Below are positions 26,520 through 35,378 of a stretch of 64,000 bases of DNA, one piece after another. Within the stretch, counting starts at the first letter, position 1. Each line of letters begins with the position of its first letter. Source of the stretch: Pontibacter roseus DSM 17521 (GTDB lineage: Bacteria > Bacteroidota > Bacteroidia > Cytophagales > Hymenobacteraceae); the NCBI RefSeq assembly GCF_000373265.1, contig NZ_KB890768.1:152664-216663 (forward strand), written 5' to 3'. The notes beneath the pieces were generated by a model that was not told the origin of the DNA, made no database searches, and saw nothing but the letters and a program-made list of their open reading frames with translations. The position numbers were made by a program, and so were the translations under genes.

Positions 26520-28046
26520 ATGCAACTGAGCGAACAGGAACTACGCAGACGCCACGAGCGAGAAGAGCTGGAGAAAATGGGCATCAACCCGTATCCATCT
26601 GAGACTTTTGAGGTTACTGCCACGGCCAAAGAGATAAAGGAGAATTTCGATAAGGACAAGAACAACTTCCAGGAAGTGACCCTGGCAGGCCGCCTGATGA
26701 GCCGCCGTGTGATGGGCAAGGCCTCGTTTGCCGAACTCATGGATAGCACCGGCCGCATCCAGATTTACGTGTCGCGCGACGACATCGCACCGGGTGAGAA
26801 CAAGGACATGTACAACACCGTGTTCAAGAAGATGCTCGACATCGGTGACTTCATCGGCATCAAGGGCTATGCTTTCGTGACACAGGTAGGTGAGATATCC
26901 GTGCACGTGACCGAGCTGAAAATCCTAACCAAATCGCTCAAGCCGCTGCCGATTGTGAAGCGTGAGGTAGATGAGAACGGTGTGGAGCACGTATACGATG
27001 CCTTCAGTGACCCAGAACTGCGCTACCGCCAGCGTTACGTGGACCTGATTGTGAACCCGCATGTGCGCGAGACGTTTCGTAAGCGTACGCAACTGGTAAA
27101 TTCCATGCGCCAGTACCTGACGGAGAAAGGTTACCTGGAAGTGGAGACGCCTATCCTGCAGCCACTTTACGGCGGTGCTGCGGCGCGTCCGTTCAAGACG
27201 CACCACAACACGCTGGACATGACGCTATACCTGCGCATTGCCAACGAGCTATACCTGAAGCGTCTCATTGTAGGCGGTTTTGACGGGGTGTTTGAGTTTG
27301 CCAAGGACTTCCGTAACGAAGGCATGAGCCGCTTCCACAACCCGGAGTTCACCCAGGTGGAGCTATACGTAGCCTACAAAGACTACAACTGGATGATGGA
27401 CCTGGTAGAAGAGATGGTGGAGAAAGTAGCCATGGACCTGCACGGTACGACCGAGGTGAAAGTCGGAGAGAACATCATCAATTTCCAGCGCCCTTGGAAA
27501 CGCTTCACCATGTTTGAGGCCATCGAACACTTCACCAAGATTGACATTTCGGAGATGGAAGAGCCGGAGCTGCGCCAGACTGCGGAGAAGCTGGGTATAA
27601 AAGTGGACCCGAAACTGGGCAAAGGCAAAATCATCGATGAGATATTTGGGGAGACCTGCGAGCCATACCTGATTCAGCCGACGTTTATCACCGATTACCC
27701 GGTAGAAATGAGCCCGCTGGCCAAGAAGCACCGCAGCAAGCCGGGGCTGGTAGAGCGCTTTGAGGCCATCTGCAACGGCAAGGAAATCTGCAACGCTTTT
27801 TCGGAGCTTAACGACCCAATTGACCAGCGCGCCCGCTTCGAGGAGCAGCTGGAACTGGGCAAGCGCGGCGACGTGGAAGCCATGGTACTGGACGAGGACT
27901 TCCTGCGCGCCCTAGAGTACGGCATGCCACCTACGGCCGGCCTAGGCATCGGCATCGACCGCCTGAGCATGATTATGACCAACTCGCACTCCATTCAGGA
28001 TGTGCTGTTCTTCCCGCAGATGAAGCCGGAAAAGAAAGACGAGTAG
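26520..28046 (+). CDS. lysS: lysyl-tRNA synthetase, class II
   Basis: Charges tRNA-Lys. The 508-residue protein has an OB-fold anticodon domain (about residues 60-160: [21 protein letters not shown]) and the class II catalytic core with motif 1 near [15 protein letters not shown], motif 2 around [15 protein letters not shown] and motif 3 [11 protein letters not shown]. The length and motif order are typical. It is monocistronic with its own strong terminator. Confidence 0.98.
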   Translation: MQLSEQELRRRHEREELEKMGINPYPSETFEVTATAKEIKENFDKDKNNFQEVTLAGRLMSRRVMGKASFAELMDSTGRIQIYVSRDDIAPGENKDMYNTVFKKMLDIGDFIGIKGYAFVTQVGEISVHVTELKILTKSLKPLPIVKREVDENGVEHVYDAFSDPELRYRQRYVDLIVNPHVRETFRKRTQLVNSMRQYLTEKGYLEVETPILQPLYGGAAARPFKTHHNTLDMTLYLRIANELYLKRLIVGGFDGVFEFAKDFRNEGMSRFHNPEFTQVELYVAYKDYNWMMDLVEEMVEKVAMDLHGTTEVKVGENIINFQRPWKRFTMFEAIEHFTKIDISEMEEPELRQTAEKLGIKVDPKLGKGKIIDEIFGETCEPYLIQPTFITDYPVEMSPLAKKHRSKPGLVERFEAICNGKEICNAFSELNDPIDQRARFEEQLELGKRGDVEAMVLDEDFLRALEYGMPPTAGLGIGIDRLSMIMTNSHSIQDVLFFPQMKPEKKDE

Positions 28047-28064
28047 CACCAAAGCTATACCTCA

Positions 28065-28109
28065 TAAACCAGAAGGGCCCGCTACACTGTAGCGGGCCCT
28101 TCTGGTTTA
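28065..28109. terminator. long hairpin terminator between lysS and convergent YtxH gene
   Basis: Arms 28065-28086 and 28088-28109 are perfectly complementary over 22 bases around one central base. It lacks a long T run but lies between convergent genes. Confidence 0.75.
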
Positions 28110-28130
28110 CAGATTTTCTGAATACTACTT

Positions 28131-28532
28131 TTAGAATTCGCTTCCGTCCGTCATGTTGTCCATTCGGCCGCGGGTGTTTCTACCCTGCTGGCTGGAACCC
28201 ATTCTTTTCTTGTTGCTGCCTAAAGCCTCGGTGATGCCGCGGCCTACCCACGATGCTGAGTCTGCCACTCTTCTGCGGGTGGTAGTTCCCTTATCAGGAG
28301 CCATCAGTATACCTGCCAGCACACCTACACCAGCTCCGGCCAACAGACCCATGGCTACACTGGCAGTAGAGCCAGACATGCGCATAGGCGAAGATCCCAT
28401 GAGTTTGTCCTTCATCTTTCTCACAGAAGAGTTGGTACTGCTGCTACTGCTACTGTAGGAAGAGGCTCCTCTAGTGTTGCTGTATGTCCCCTTTGACTCT
28501 CCCATGCTTCTATAATCCAATTTCGTTCTCAT
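28131..28532 (-). CDS. YtxH-type protein 1, Ser-rich N terminus
   Basis: A 133-residue protein with a polar Ser-rich head (residues 15-40), a YtxH-type segment (GLLAGAGVGVLAGILMAPDKG, about 63-83) forming one membrane helix with the family's LMAP-x-G ending, and a basic Arg/Ser tail. The family is linked to general stress; biochemical role unknown. It is the first of three similar genes on this strand within 1.7 kb. Confidence 0.75.
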   Translation of the reverse strand: MRTKLDYRSMGESKGTYSNTRGASSYSSSSSSTNSSVRKMKDKLMGSSPMRMSGSTASVAMGLLAGAGVGVLAGILMAPDKGTTTRRRVADSASWVGRGITEALGSNKKRMGSSQQGRNTRGRMDNMTDGSEF

Positions 28533-28645
28533 AGTGTATGTGCTTTATGTTAAAAAATAAATCCGCGTGAATAGCTATAAAATAATAACGCGAGGACTCG
28601 GCTAAGGTTAGCACCAAATGCCCAAACCTGACCTTCGGAAAAAAG

Positions 28646-28677
28646 AAGGAGCCTGCTCGTAAACGAGCAGGCTCCTT
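28646..28677 (-). terminator. terminator after YtxH gene 2
   Basis: A 15-bp perfect hairpin (28646-28660 with 28663-28677), followed on the minus strand by a T-rich run. Confidence 0.85.
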
Positions 28678-28783
28678 GGCTTACAACAAGTTGCTATCGC
28701 CTCACAAAGCGGAGGAAGCCTCTACTTTCGGCGGCAGCCTTGTCAATTAAATGTTAGTGTAGGTCAGCTTATGGGCCTGGAAA

Positions 28784-29248
28784 CTAGGCGTTTCTGCCTG
28801 AAGTTGAACCACCAGCGCCACCCGAAGCACCGCCAGTATTTCCGCCGCCTGAAGTTGAGCCACCACCACTAGTAGAACCACCACCGGTAGAGCCACCGCT
28901 AGTAGAACCGCCACCAGCAGAGCCAGTACCTGAAGTACCACCGCCACCAGAAGTGCTGCCACCCGAGGTGCCACCGCCTGTGTTGCTTCCACCACCGGTA
29001 TTGCCAGCAGAAGAGCCGCCGCCAGCAGCGCCACCCATTTTGTTCATGGCTTCGCTGCTCATGTTCTTGATTTCGTCAAGGCCTGACTGAAGATTCTTCT
29101 CCAGGTCTTTGCTTAGCTTGTTAGCCCATTTCTTGATACCTGTTCTAGTTTGTTCGCCTGTGTCAGGAGCCATCAATAAGCCAGCGATAACGCCTGCGCT
29201 GGCACCTGCCAGAAGGGCGAGCATTACCTTTCCGCTATTATCTTTCAT
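28784..29248 (-). CDS. YtxH-type protein 2 with Gly/Ser/Thr repeat tail
   Basis: A 154-residue protein. Residues 1-40 carry the YtxH segment (ASAGVIAGLLMAPDTGEQTR), 40-75 an amphipathic helix, and about 75-154 are almost only Gly, Ser and Thr with short irregular repeats of GGGSTSGG type. The low-complexity tail is coded by a GC-rich run that also opens shadow frames. It is likely a membrane-anchored protein with a flexible tail; function unknown. Starts in parallel with its paralogue at 29810. Confidence 0.8.
   Translation of the reverse strand: MKDNSGKVMLALLAGASAGVIAGLLMAPDTGEQTRTGIKKWANKLSKDLEKNLQSGLDEIKNMSSEAMNKMGGAAGGGSSAGNTGGGSNTGGGTSGGSTSGGGGTSGTGSAGGGSTSGGSTGGGSTSGGGSTSGGGNTGGASGGAGGSTSGRNA
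28800..29036 (-). repeat. Gly/Ser/Thr-coding low-complexity repeat
   Basis: Imperfect tandem units based on GGN/AGY/ACY codons within the tail of YtxH protein 2. Such tracts change length easily. Confidence 0.7.
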
Positions 29249-29369
29249 AGTTCTTTTGTTTATAAATTATCTGATTGTTTTATCCTCTAAAACGGTTGTT
29301 GTCCTAATAACGGTTAGAGGCAGCATTAAGTTATAACTATACTATAGATTTCTATTATATGAGAATATA

Positions 29370-29401
29370 AAAAGCCCAGCAAGTCGTCTTACTAGGCTTT
29401 C
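29370..29401 (-). terminator. probable terminator after YtxH-CsbD gene
   Basis: An imperfect 13-bp hairpin (two mismatches), lying 20 bases beyond the stop codon on the minus strand. Confidence 0.5.
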
Positions 29402-29420
29402 TCTGGTAGCATAGTCAATA

Positions 29421-29810
29421 CTATAGCTCCGAAATCATACGTACGATGTCGTTTTTGGTCTTGCCCAGCTTGCGCTGCAGGCGGCCCAGAAGTTCGTCTT
29501 CCTGGCCTTCCACGTACATCAAATCGTCGTCTGTCAGGTCACCGTAGTTCTGCTTGAGCTGTCCTTTCACGTCGTCCCAGGAGCCGCGCATGGTCAGGCT
29601 GCTGCCTGCGCCTGTCACTTTCTCTCTTTCAAGTTTGTCCATGAAGCTCTTCACGGTTCCCTGTATGTCGTCGCCTACTTTGTAGAGGGTTCTTCTAAGG
29701 CTGTCGCGGGTGGCAGTGCCGTTACCCGGAGCCAGTAGCACACCTGCAATAACACCGGCACCAATGCCGGCTAATGTGGCTAATAAGATTTTTCCTTTGT
29801 CGTCGTTCAT
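29421..29810 (-). CDS. YtxH-CsbD fusion stress protein
   Basis: A 129-residue protein in two parts: a YtxH segment (GIGAGVIAGVLLAPGNGTATR) and a C-terminal CsbD-like domain (SWDDVKGQLKQNYGDLTDDDL). CsbD is a small stress protein in Gram-positive bacteria. I chose the ATG at 29810 over that at 29822 because it aligns residue for residue with the paralogue (MNDDKGK with MKDNSGK). The fusion links two stress-associated families and supports a stress role for the whole cluster. Confidence 0.83.
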   Translation of the reverse strand: MNDDKGKILLATLAGIGAGVIAGVLLAPGNGTATRDSLRRTLYKVGDDIQGTVKSFMDKLEREKVTGAGSSLTMRGSWDDVKGQLKQNYGDLTDDDLMYVEGQEDELLGRLQRKLGKTKNDIVRMISEL

Positions 29811-30054
29811 GTTATCTAACATTTTGCAATTGTTTAGTTTTGATGAAGGTATAGCGCCTTTGCGAAGACCACGGCTATTCTGAAAAATGCCTTGGTATCA
29901 AAATTTAGCTAATTTTACATTCCAACCTACATACGACTAGTGGGACAGTTGGTTGGCAATCTGTATCGCACTGTTGCTTAGCGTTCGCGGATGGACCTAC
30001 CGCACTTGAGGGAAACCAACACGTATAACCACATACTTTATACTTTTACACACT

Positions 30055-30291
30055 ATGAAAAAACCAGCCATTGCCACTGCCCTTCTGGTAGTTATGGGAT
30101 TTTACTCCTGCAAAAATGCGGAAGTGGAGACGCCCTGCATTGACCAAGCCAAAATCAACCCGGACCAGATGTGCACCATGCAGTACGACCCGGTGTGCGG
30201 CTGCGACAACAAAACCTACGGCAACGCCTGCGAGGCGAACCGCGCCGGCGTGACCGCCTATACCCAGGGAGCCTGTCCCGACAAGCAGTGA
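30055..30291 (+). CDS. Kazal-type protease-inhibitor lipoprotein
   Basis: A 78-residue lipoprotein (lipobox Cys at residue 19) with one Kazal domain: Cys at 28, 40, 48, 50, 59 and 74, including [16 protein letters not shown]. It probably inhibits serine proteases at the cell surface or in the periplasm. The reactive-site loop would fall just before or around Tyr-Asp-Pro at 44-46. It could protect the cell from its own or foreign proteases; the target is unknown. Followed after 34 bases by a cupin gene. Confidence 0.88.
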   Translation: MKKPAIATALLVVMGFYSCKNAEVETPCIDQAKINPDQMCTMQYDPVCGCDNKTYGNACEANRAGVTAYTQGACPDKQ

Positions 30292-30325
30292 GGCACCATC
30301 AGCTATACCTTATATTAAGCAAACT

Positions 30326-30697
30326 ATGACTGAGAAAAGATACCTGAAGCAGACAAAGCCTTTCCGGGTACCCACCACCGACGGAAAGCTGATTGAAGAG
30401 CACTTTGGGCTTGCCTCCACCCGTACAAACGCCTTCAGCGTAGCGCATATGGTGGCCCCGCCGCATTGGAGTGAGCCCCTTCAGACACCGGAGTTCGATG
30501 AGATAACCATCGTGCTTCGGGGCCGCAAGATGATAGAGATTGATGGCGAAGAAGTGGTGGTGGAAGCCGGGGAGTCGATACTGATTAAAGCTGGGGCTCG
30601 CATACGCTACTCCAATCCCTACGCCGAAGAGACGGAGTACTGGTCCGTGTGCGTGCCAGCCTTTGACATCAACTCGGTGCACCGGGAGGAGGAGTAA
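30326..30697 (+). CDS. cupin-domain protein
   Basis: A 123-residue single-domain cupin, soluble. Motif 1 is degenerate (HWSEPLQTPEFDEITIVLRG) and motif 2 is AGESILIKAGARIRYSNP, so metal binding cannot be assumed. The fold is clear but the function is not; such proteins include ligand sensors and small enzymes. It may be co-transcribed with the Kazal lipoprotein (34-bp gap). Confidence 0.8.
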   Translation: MTEKRYLKQTKPFRVPTTDGKLIEEHFGLASTRTNAFSVAHMVAPPHWSEPLQTPEFDEITIVLRGRKMIEIDGEEVVVEAGESILIKAGARIRYSNPYAEETEYWSVCVPAFDINSVHREEE

Positions 30698-30724
30698 CCA
30701 AAGACATCCAGGTATAAAAAGAAG

Positions 30725-30757
30725 AGAGCCTCTGGCGCTGACGCACCAGAGGCTCTT
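30725..30757 (+). terminator. probable terminator after the cupin gene
   Basis: An 11-bp perfect hairpin (30725-30735 with 30746-30756), 10-base loop; the T run is short. Confidence 0.55.
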
Positions 30758-30821
30758 GCTATCTGTAGGTATAGGAATCAAATAGGGGTTCCTATACCTG
30801 TATTTCCAAATTTTAGGCAGA

Positions 30822-31634
30822 TTACTTGCTGATCATGTTGACTACATCCTCAGAGATTCCCATGGTAGAGAAGCCACCATCGTGCATCAGGTTCTGCATC
30901 GTCACCATGCGGGTCAGGTCAGAGAACATCGTAATGCAATAGTCAGCGCAAGCCTCAGCCGATGCGTTACCAAGCGGCGACATCTTATCGGCATACTCAT
31001 AGAAGGCATCGAAACCACCCACGCCGGTACCAGCCGTTGTCTTAGTAGGCGACTGAGAAATGGTGTTCACGCGTACGTTCTTCAGCTTGCCATAGCGGTA
31101 GCCGTAGTTGCGGGCAATGGACTCGAGCACCGCCTTCGCCTGCGACATGTCGGTATAGTCAGGGAACACGCGCTGAGCCGCGATGTAGGAAAGCGCCAGA
31201 ATAGATCCCCACTCGTTCATGGCATCCTGCTTCTCAGCCACGTGCATCACCTTATGGAAAGACAGTGCGGAGATGTCCAGCGTCTTCTGGAACCACTCAT
31301 AGTTCAGGTCACCGTAAGTCTTGCCTTTGCGGATGTTCGGGCTCATGCCGATGGAGTGCAGCACGAAGTCGAGTTTGCCGCCCAGAATTTCCTGCGCTTT
31401 GGAAAAAAGGTTCTCCAGGTCCTCCACCGAAGTTGCATCAGCAGGTATAACCTGCGCGTTGCAGGCCTCGGCCAGCTTGTTGATTTCGCCCATACGCATG
31501 GCGAGCGGCGCATTCGTCAGCACAAACTCAGCGCCCTCCTCTTTGGCACGCATCGCTACCTTCCAGGCAATGGATTTCTCGTCCAGCGCCCCGAAGATGA
31601 TTCCTTTCTTTCCTTTAAGCAGATTGTAAGACAT
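30822..31634 (-). CDS. fabI: enoyl-[acyl-carrier-protein] reductase (NADH)
   Basis: Last reductive step of type II fatty acid elongation. A 270-residue FabI with the family's modified SDR layout: GIIFGALDEKSIAW at the NADH site, Y150 and Y160 (FPDYTDMS) with K167 (QAKAVL) forming the Y-x6-K active site. It is the last gene of the conserved minus-strand run bamD-rpoZ-coaBC-DUF4835-recN-fabI, although 98 bases separate it from recN, so a separate promoter is possible. Confidence 0.97.
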   Translation of the reverse strand: MSYNLLKGKKGIIFGALDEKSIAWKVAMRAKEEGAEFVLTNAPLAMRMGEINKLAEACNAQVIPADATSVEDLENLFSKAQEILGGKLDFVLHSIGMSPNIRKGKTYGDLNYEWFQKTLDISALSFHKVMHVAEKQDAMNEWGSILALSYIAAQRVFPDYTDMSQAKAVLESIARNYGYRYGKLKNVRVNTISQSPTKTTAGTGVGGFDAFYEYADKMSPLGNASAEACADYCITMFSDLTRMVTMQNLMHDGGFSTMGISEDVVNMISK

Positions 31635-31732
31635 GTCTTCTATGTGTTATGTTGTTTTGTGGCTATTTCCTGACCGCCTATACCTGCACGACAGGCAGGC
31701 ACCAAACGGTGCGGCAATATAGCAATAACTCG

Positions 31733-33412
31733 TTATAGTGAAAGCAACTCTTTTGCACTCTTGTAGGCGCTTGCACTCGGGTTAGCGCCTGCAATCATGT
31801 GCGCGATTTCGTCTACACGCTCTTTCTCGCTCAGCTTCTTCACCCGACTGATGGTGCGGTCTTCGGTGTCGTGCTTGTATACAAAGTAATGCGAATTGCC
31901 CTGCGCCGCTATCTGCGGCAAGTGCGAAATGGCGATAATCTGGTGCTTCTGCGCCATCTGCTGCATCATGCGGCCCACCTTCACAGCCACCTCTCCGGAT
32001 ATACCTGTGTCAATCTCGTCAAACACAATGGTAGGAAGGGCCGTCTTGTCGGCCAGCATGTACTTCACGCTGAGCATCAGGCGGGAGAACTCACCTCCGG
32101 AGGCCGCCTTCACCAGCGTCTGCGGGGCAGAGCCTTTGTTCGCGCTGAACAGGATGCTGATTTCGTCGGTGCCCGTGGCGGACGGAGCCGCGTTTTTGTG
32201 CTGTATCACGATGCGGGCGTTCGGCATACCCAGTTCGGCGAGCAAGGTATAGAGCTCCTGCTCGAACTTGCCAAAAGAGGCTTTGCGGCGCTCAGACAGC
32301 ACAGCCGCTTTCTCCAGCATCTCCTTCTCAACCTCTTTCAAGGCCTTCTCGGTGCTCGCAATGGCGTTGTCAAGGTTGAGCACGCTGCCCACTTTGCCTT
32401 CCAACTCGCGCTGTATCTCGAGCAGTTCCGCAATGGTCTGTACCTGGTGCTTGCGCTGCAAGGTATAGATGACGTTCAGGCGCTCCTGCACCTCGGTGGT
32501 GCGGGATGGGTCTGCCTCGGTTCTGCGTTCGGCGTCTTCCAGTTCTCCGGCAATGTCGTTGAGCTCAATCATGCAGCTCTCGGTGCGGGTGCGCAGTTCC
32601 TCATATTTAGGTGAGAATGCCGCCAGTTGCCCAATCAGGTGCGCCGTGTCTTTCAGTGCGGAGGTGATGTTGAACTCAGACTCGGAAAGATACTGCACCG
32701 CCTGCGTCAGCTTCAGCTTGATGTCTTCGGCGTTCTCCAGTTCCTTCAGTTCCGTCTCCAGCTGCTCCTGTTCGTCTTGCTGCAGGCTTATTTCCTCCAG
32801 CTCGTTAAGCAGAAAAGTGTTGTAATCCAGCTCCTTCTGCGCCTGCGCCAGCTGGTCGGTCAGCTTCTTGTAGTCGCCTTCCAGTTTCTTATACCTGCGG
32901 TAGGTGTCGTTGTAATCTTTGAGGTAAGACAGGTTGCCCGCGTAGATATCCAGCGAGGTGTTGCCGGCATAGATGTCGAGGATGTTGAGCTGAAAGCTGG
33001 TATCGCCCAACTGCAGCGTGTCGTGCTGCGAGTGGATGTCCATCAGGTTCTCCCCTATCTTGCGCAGCACGTCCAGCGTCACCGGCGTGTCGTTGACGAA
33101 GGCCCGTGACTTGCCGCTCGGGCTTATTTCGCGGCGCAGGATGCACTGGTCGTCAAAGTCCAGGTCCTCGGCGGCGAACACCTCCTTCAGGTTGTACTGC
33201 GAGATATCAAACACCCCTTCAATAACGCACTTCTGCTCCTGGTTGAACAGCAGCTTAGAATCGGCGCGGTTGCCCAGCAGCAGTCCGATGGCACCCAGCA
33301 TGATGGACTTACCGGCACCGGTCTCTCCCGTGATGATGTTCAGCACCGGCGATGGATTCATCTCCAGCTTCTCTATCAGTGCGTAGTTCTTTATTTTTAA
33401 ATCAATCAGCAT
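31733..33412 (-). CDS. recN: DNA repair protein RecN
   Basis: SMC-like ATPase acting in double-strand break repair. A 559-residue protein: Walker A GETGAGKS at residues 29-36, two long coiled-coil arms (about 155-370), and the C-terminal half with the ABC signature region ASGGEFSRLMLS and Walker B IVFDEIDTGISG. A short direct duplication, LDIYAGN repeated after three residues near 145-160, lies at the start of the coiled coil. Neighbours match the usual Bacteroidota order. Confidence 0.95.
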   Translation of the reverse strand: MLIDLKIKNYALIEKLEMNPSPVLNIITGETGAGKSIMLGAIGLLLGNRADSKLLFNQEQKCVIEGVFDISQYNLKEVFAAEDLDFDDQCILRREISPSGKSRAFVNDTPVTLDVLRKIGENLMDIHSQHDTLQLGDTSFQLNILDIYAGNTSLDIYAGNLSYLKDYNDTYRRYKKLEGDYKKLTDQLAQAQKELDYNTFLLNELEEISLQQDEQEQLETELKELENAEDIKLKLTQAVQYLSESEFNITSALKDTAHLIGQLAAFSPKYEELRTRTESCMIELNDIAGELEDAERRTEADPSRTTEVQERLNVIYTLQRKHQVQTIAELLEIQRELEGKVGSVLNLDNAIASTEKALKEVEKEMLEKAAVLSERRKASFGKFEQELYTLLAELGMPNARIVIQHKNAAPSATGTDEISILFSANKGSAPQTLVKAASGGEFSRLMLSVKYMLADKTALPTIVFDEIDTGISGEVAVKVGRMMQQMAQKHQIIAISHLPQIAAQGNSHYFVYKHDTEDRTISRVKKLSEKERVDEIAHMIAGANPSASAYKSAKELLSL

Positions 33413-33520
33413 ATAAATGATGAAGACGAATAGTCACAATGTATAAGATTTATAGCCCGGGCTTAGTTCGAAATCGCGCTTTAAATTCCAGGTTTTTTGT
33501 TTTACAAGGCAGGTATACCT

Positions 33521-33751
33521 TCAGTAGGGCGCCTCGATGTCGTAAATCACCTCCTCCACCTCCTGCAGCGGTATCCTATGTCGACTCCGGCGCCCATCCT
33601 GCAGTTCCAGCTCTTCGGCACTCGCCTCCTTCAGCACGCCCTGCACCACTACGCGGCTGCGCAAGATGACCTGCACCTCCCCCTGCAGCAGCAACTCCGG
33701 CAGGCGTTGGGGTATGTCTGTCCTGAAAATCCTGATTTGGCGTTTGCCCAT
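33521..33751 (-). CDS. small conserved-looking hypothetical protein
   Basis: A 76-residue soluble protein from the ATG at 33751 (MGKRQIRIFRTDIPQ); an upstream in-frame ATG at 33781 would add a Pro-rich head. It is predicted to be beta-rich (VQVILRSRVVVQGVLKE) with a closing acidic tail. An overlapping plus-strand frame is rejected because this one fits the strand and spacing of its neighbours recN and DUF4835. No family is recognised. Confidence 0.6.
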   Translation of the reverse strand: MGKRQIRIFRTDIPQRLPELLLQGEVQVILRSRVVVQGVLKEASAEELELQDGRRSRHRIPLQEVEEVIYDIEAPY

Positions 33752-33820
33752 AGGTATAGGCGGCGGCACAGGCCTCCGCACCGTGAAGATACGCGCTTTC
33801 TGTGAGATATGGAAAAGGGA

Positions 33821-34726
33821 CTAGCGCTGAAGCAACACCTCGTATTTGGCGTTGTTGGTGGGGTCTACCTGCGTGAGCAAGGTATAGGCGGCCTGCTTGT
33901 CAGCCGGTGCGGCCGTCTTGAAGATGTTGATAAGCTCATCGGACTTGGCCTCAAAAAAGGAACGGATAACGGCGGCGCCTGGCTTCTGCTGGGACAGCTT
34001 CTGGATGTCCCGCAGCACGGCCAAGGTGGCCTTGCGCGCCTTCTCCGGGTCCTGCACCAGCAGGTCTATCCCTTGGCGGTGCATGGTATAGAGTCCCTCG
34101 CGGAAAGGCACGAACACCGGGTCCTGGATATTGTCAATCATCCAGTAGCGGTTTCTGTTCCCCTCGAAGGGTCGCCAACCGGGGTAAATCGAGTTCTGGG
34201 AAGCAGCCTGATTGAGGATGCTGCGCGCCTGATCAAAGGCAAGAGAGCCGCCCAAGCGTCCGAAGCTGTCGTTGTCCATACCTATAATCATGTAAGCGTA
34301 ATAAGCCAGCATGGAGGACAGATTGGAGGAGAAGGTGTTCGCTGTGAAGTCAAGCGGTTGCGCCTCCGTGAACTGGAAGAGCCAGTCTTTGTCAATGAAT
34401 GAGAAAAGGGTAGATTCATACCCGGTACCGTAGGCCGGCCGCACCGACACCACCTGCACGTTGGCGCGGAACGTGCCAATCTCGGGCATCTCCGTCAGAT
34501 TGATGAGGATGCGGCACTTGATGCGCTCCTCCACCCGGTACGACTGGTTGGTCCAGCGGCGATTGTTCATGAATTCGAAAATGCGGCTCTGCATCTCGGT
34601 GAACAGCTGCCGGTCGGCATAGGCAACCTGGTCGCTGTTGACTACCACATCGCACTGCAGCTCCTGTGCCTTGGCACCCAGCGCTACACCCATCACAAAC
34701 AGTAAAACAAACAGTTTCCTAAGCAT
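33821..34726 (-). CDS. DUF4835 family exported protein (type IX secretion-associated, PorD-like)
   Basis: A 301-residue protein with a signal peptide (about 1-20, ending GAKAQ) and the DUF4835 domain (ELQCDVVVNSDQV, YRVEERIKCRILINLTEMP). To my knowledge this family is now also annotated as type IX secretion protein PorD; I am less sure of that name than of the family. It overlaps coaB by eight bases and lies in the conserved coaBC-recN neighbourhood. A T9SS cargo protein is coded at 19.6-23.1 kb. Confidence 0.87.
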   Translation of the reverse strand: MLRKLFVLLFVMGVALGAKAQELQCDVVVNSDQVAYADRQLFTEMQSRIFEFMNNRRWTNQSYRVEERIKCRILINLTEMPEIGTFRANVQVVSVRPAYGTGYESTLFSFIDKDWLFQFTEAQPLDFTANTFSSNLSSMLAYYAYMIIGMDNDSFGRLGGSLAFDQARSILNQAASQNSIYPGWRPFEGNRNRYWMIDNIQDPVFVPFREGLYTMHRQGIDLLVQDPEKARKATLAVLRDIQKLSQQKPGAAVIRSFFEAKSDELINIFKTAAPADKQAAYTLLTQVDPTNNAKYEVLLQR

Positions 34727-35378
34727 AGAGTCTCTCCCCGATAAGGTTGACGATATCCTGCGCCACTTCGCTCTTTTGCTTCAGCTCAAACGCCGTGGTC
34801 GTATCCCGCTCAATAATAGTGATTTTATTCGTATCGTGCTTGAAACCAGCGCCCGGGTCGTTGAGCGAGTTCAGCACAATCATGTCGAGGTTCTTCTTGA
34901 GCAGTTTCTCGCGGGCGTTGCTGCTCTCATTGTCCGTCTCCAGCGCAAAACCCACGGAGAACTGGTCTTCCCGCTTCTCCTTGCCCAGCGCGGCCGCTAT
35001 GTCCACGTTCTTCACGAGTTCCAGCGTCAGTTCCGCCCCGGCTTTCTTTATCTTCCGGTCTGCCGCCACCTTGGGTTTGTAGTCGGCTACGGCCGCCGCA
35101 AACACCCAAATGTCTGATTTAGCGGCCAGTTGCTTCACCGCTTCATACATTTCGTCGGCCGTAGTCACGTCCGTTACCTTGACCGAAGGGTGCTGCGCCT
35201 TCATGTGGGTAGGCCCGGCCACCAACTGTACCTTAGCTCCCCGCTGCGCGAAACACTCAGCCAGGGCGAATCCCATCTTCCCGGTCGAATGGTTTCCGAT
35301 GAAACGGACCGGGTCGATGTGCTCATAAGTCGGGCCAGCCGTGATGAGTACTTTTCTGCCTTTAAACGAATTTTCCAA
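34719..35378 (-). CDS. coaB: phosphopantothenate-cysteine ligase domain (CoaB), separate frame from CoaC
   Basis: Joins cysteine to 4'-phosphopantothenate in CoA synthesis. The 219-residue domain has VLITAGPTYEHIDPVRFIGNH and STGKMG, the AAVADYKPK loop and the Lys-rich nucleotide site KNLDMIVLNSL. In most bacteria it is fused behind CoaC. Here it begins with a TTG at 35378 that overlaps the CoaC stop, one base out of frame. It is either a truly split pair or the product of a single-base frameshift. Confidence 0.88.
   Translation of the reverse strand: MENSFKGRKVLITAGPTYEHIDPVRFIGNHSTGKMGFALAECFAQRGAKVQLVAGPTHMKAQHPSVKVTDVTTADEMYEAVKQLAAKSDIWVFAAAVADYKPKVAADRKIKKAGAELTLELVKNVDIAAALGKEKREDQFSVGFALETDNESSNAREKLLKKNLDMIVLNSLNDPGAGFKHDTNKITIIERDTTTAFELKQKSEVAQDIVNLIGERLYA

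Noticed and set aside
28747..29034. Ala/Leu/Val-rich 95-codon frame over the Gly/Ser repeat
   Set aside because: An out-of-frame reading of the same low-complexity DNA as YtxH protein 2.
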